From assembly GCA_903911985.1 (NCBI GenBank), contig CAIWFP010000221.1, positions 1 to 6,292 on the forward strand: 6,292 nt of DNA, written 5' to 3'. Positions 5,168 through 6,292 of this stretch are shown here, piece by piece. Position 1 is the first letter of the stretch. Each line of letters starts with the position of its first letter. Position numbers and translations under genes: made by a program. The stretch is from an uncultured Sphingomonadales bacterium (GTDB taxonomy: Bacteria; Pseudomonadota; Alphaproteobacteria; Sphingomonadales; Sphingomonadaceae). Below the pieces are notes generated by a model that saw nothing but the letters and a program-made list of their open reading frames with translations, had not been told where the DNA came from and did not search any database.

Positions 5168-5413
5168 TCAGGCCTTGGCGGCGATGAGGATTTGCGCGAC
5201 CTCGTCAAGCAGCGCCAGCCGCTGCTTCTTGAGATCCTCCAGAACCTGATCCGAGACGGGTTCGACATCGGTTTCCGCGCGGTGGATGGTGCGGTTCACT
5301 TCATGGTAGGCATCCGCCACCTTGCGGAAATGGGGGTCGTTGACCTTCAACTCATGCAGAACGGGCGCATCGGCGGGGAATTCTTCGTGAAGATCATGGG
5401 GTACGTGGCTCAT
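5168..5413 (-). CDS. YdcH/DUF465 family small helical protein
   Basis: 81 aa. The core from about residue 18 to 78 (VLHELKVNDPHFRKVADAYHEVNRTIHRAE, then LEDLKKQRLALLDEVAQIL) matches DUF465/YdcH. E. coli YdcH has the same order: LK-x-x-NP-x-F, D-x-H-x-x-L-x-x-I-x-x-x-E, and KKQKL-x-LKDEM-x-x-IL. It is predicted as a helical hairpin or coiled coil, soluble and cytoplasmic. The family has no established function. A 20-residue acidic N-terminal extension (HDLHEEFPAD) is additional to the E. coli form. The start at 5413 is fixed by AAGGAG (complement 5419-5424), 5 nt upstream; a longer in-frame start at 5596 lacks this and adds an unrelated Pro/Ala sequence. Divergent from ilvD and 176 bp ahead of tas on the same strand. 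Confidence 0.85.
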   Translation of the reverse strand: MSHVPHDLHEEFPADAPVLHELKVNDPHFRKVADAYHEVNRTIHRAETDVEPVSDQVLEDLKKQRLALLDEVAQILIAAKA

Positions 5414-5687
5414 TACGGCTCCTTGCTGGTTGGTCGCTTCAGGCGCTGCGCATGCCTGTTTGTCGGCGGGCAGGCCGCCCGGCAGGTCACCCGGCAGGGC
5501 AGCCCCGAGGGTAAGCGCGGCAGGGGCGATCGCATTGTCGTGGATCAACAAGCTTTGGCCGCGGGCCGGGGGGGCGCATATTCTGTTTCCCTGCATCGGC
5601 GCACTTCGCTAACGGGCAGGGGTGAAGCGGCGGCGCGACCCAGGCGCCTTTTCCCACAGCCGCAAGGATAACAGACGGGGCAAGACC
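5414..5687. other. Divergent ydcH-ilvD intergenic region
   Basis: This 274-bp gap must contain the promoters of both flanking genes. It holds the ydcH ribosome site (5419-5424), a tandem 12-bp repeat CCCGGCAGGTCA/CCCGGCAGGGCA (5478-5501), and a CGGGC/GCCCG hairpin just before it. A weak plus-strand sigma70-like pair TTGGCC (5555-5560), 16 bp, CATATT (5577-5582) would give ilvD a leader of about 100 nt. I see no leader peptide rich in Ile, Val or Leu, and no T-box or other recognisable attenuator. Confidence 0.4.
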
Positions 5688-6292
5688 ATGCCGGTATATC
5701 GTTCAAGAACCACCACCCACGGCCGCAACATGGCGGGCGCGCGCGGGCTTTGGCGCGCCACCGGCATGAAGGACGAGGATTTCGGCAAGCCGATCATCGC
5801 CGTGGCCAACAGCTTCACCCAGTTTGTGCCGGGCCATGTCCATCTGAAGGACATGGGCCAGCTGGTCGCGCGCGAGATCGAGGCGGCGGGCGGCGTCGCC
5901 AAGGAATTCAACACCATCGCGGTGGATGACGGCATCGCCATGGGCCACGGCGGCATGCTCTATTCGCTGCCCAGCCGCGACCTTATCGCCGACAGCGTGG
6001 AGTATATGGTCAACGCCCATTGCGCCGACGCCATCGTCTGCATCTCGAACTGCGACAAGATCACGCCGGGCATGCTGATGGCGGCGATGCGGCTGAACAT
6101 TCCCGTTGTCTTCGTCTCGGGCGGGCCGATGGAGGCTGGCAAGGTGGTGGTGAAGGGCGCGGAACGCGCGCTCGATCTGGTGGATGCCATGGTGGTCGCC
6201 GCCGACGAGTCCTATACCGACGAGGAAGTGGCCGCGGTCGAACGTTCGGCCTGCCCCACTTGCGGCTCGTGCAGCGGCATGTTCACCGCCAA
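5688..6292 (+). CDS. ilvD: Dihydroxy-acid dehydratase IlvD (partial, 5' part)
   Basis: The window shows 201 complete codons of a protein normally about 610-620 aa; the gene runs off the right edge. It starts MPVYRSRTTTHGRNMAGARG and is nearly collinear with E. coli IlvD. It dehydrates 2,3-dihydroxy-3-methylvalerate and 2,3-dihydroxyisovalerate to the keto acids that precede isoleucine, valine and leucine, in the cytoplasm. Visible active-site elements are VDDGIAMGHGG with the metal-ligand D81, SNCDKITPGM with cluster Cys122, D123 and K124 (the carbamylated lysine in the family), and CPTCGSCSGMFTA with Cys195. NSFTQFVPGH at 41-50 has Asn where the [2Fe-2S] class has a Cys, which points to the E. 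coli-like oxygen-sensitive [4Fe-4S] class. The ribosome site is a modest GGGG (5677-5680), 7 nt before ATG. Confidence 0.96.
   Translation, partial: MPVYRSRTTTHGRNMAGARGLWRATGMKDEDFGKPIIAVANSFTQFVPGHVHLKDMGQLVAREIEAAGGVAKEFNTIAVDDGIAMGHGGMLYSLPSRDLIADSVEYMVNAHCADAIVCISNCDKITPGMLMAAMRLNIPVVFVSGGPMEAGKVVVKGAERALDLVDAMVVAADESYTDEEVAAVERSACPTCGSCSGMFTA

Noticed and set aside
4551..5187. Plus-strand open frames opposite tas (180 and 187 aa)
   Set aside because: These are antisense shadows of a strongly conserved aldo-keto reductase, without a ribosome site or recognisable motif.
5414..5596. Longer start of the YdcH-like protein at 5596
   Set aside because: The added 61 residues are Pro/Ala-rich and unlike the family. 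The internal ATG at 5413 has AAGGAG at the right distance.
1..6292. A hidden CRISPR array, mobile element or defence island
   Set aside because: No repeats of CRISPR length and spacing, no transposase, integrase, nuclease or toxin-like protein, and base composition looks uniform. The gene order reads as ordinary chromosome.

Overview
The window is high-GC DNA with gene content and intergenic style typical of a sphingomonad alphaproteobacterium; Novosphingobium or a close relative is my best guess. The clues are a DUF4169 protein, a YdcH/DUF465 protein, a PhnA-like small protein with an acidic N-terminus, and close family resemblance across the housekeeping genes. It reads as ordinary chromosome. 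I see no phage, IS element, CRISPR array, rRNA or tRNA, and no multi-gene defence, secretion or biosynthetic system.

Layout. At the left edge a 12-bp-stem hairpin (1-49) lies just downstream of a minus-strand gene for a shortened PhnA-domain protein (59-271). A 332-bp non-coding stretch follows; it holds a four-copy, exactly 16-bp-periodic direct repeat (455-518). Next is a plus-strand gene (604-1515) for an exported low-complexity protein with Pro/Gln repeats, a glycine zipper, an aromatic stretch and a Trp-His-Gly tail. It ends at a strong intrinsic terminator (1547-1582). A plus-strand pair comes next: a small VanZ-like membrane protein (1702-2094) and, 22 bp later, an MFS transporter (2117-3385) carrying the Jen-type monocarboxylate signature.

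This pair converges on a minus-strand block across a highly structured intergenic segment (3395-3493). In transcription order the block is ydcH-like (5168-5413), a 176-bp gap, then tas aldo-keto reductase (3948-4991), DUF4169 (3710-3904) and a 67-aa conserved-looking unknown protein (3507-3710). The last three look like one operon: there is a 43-bp gap, then a TGATG stop/start overlap. At the right edge ilvD (5688 onward, plus strand) begins, divergent from ydcH, and is cut by the window end after 201 codons.

Functionally the genes are mostly independent: branched-chain amino acid synthesis (ilvD), NADPH-dependent carbonyl reduction (tas), carboxylate uptake (MFS), and envelope proteins (VanZ-like and glycine zipper). 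The observations most worth following are the 16-bp array, the structured convergent element, the truncated PhnA domain, and the Jen signature in the transporter. None of these amounts to a clearly new system.
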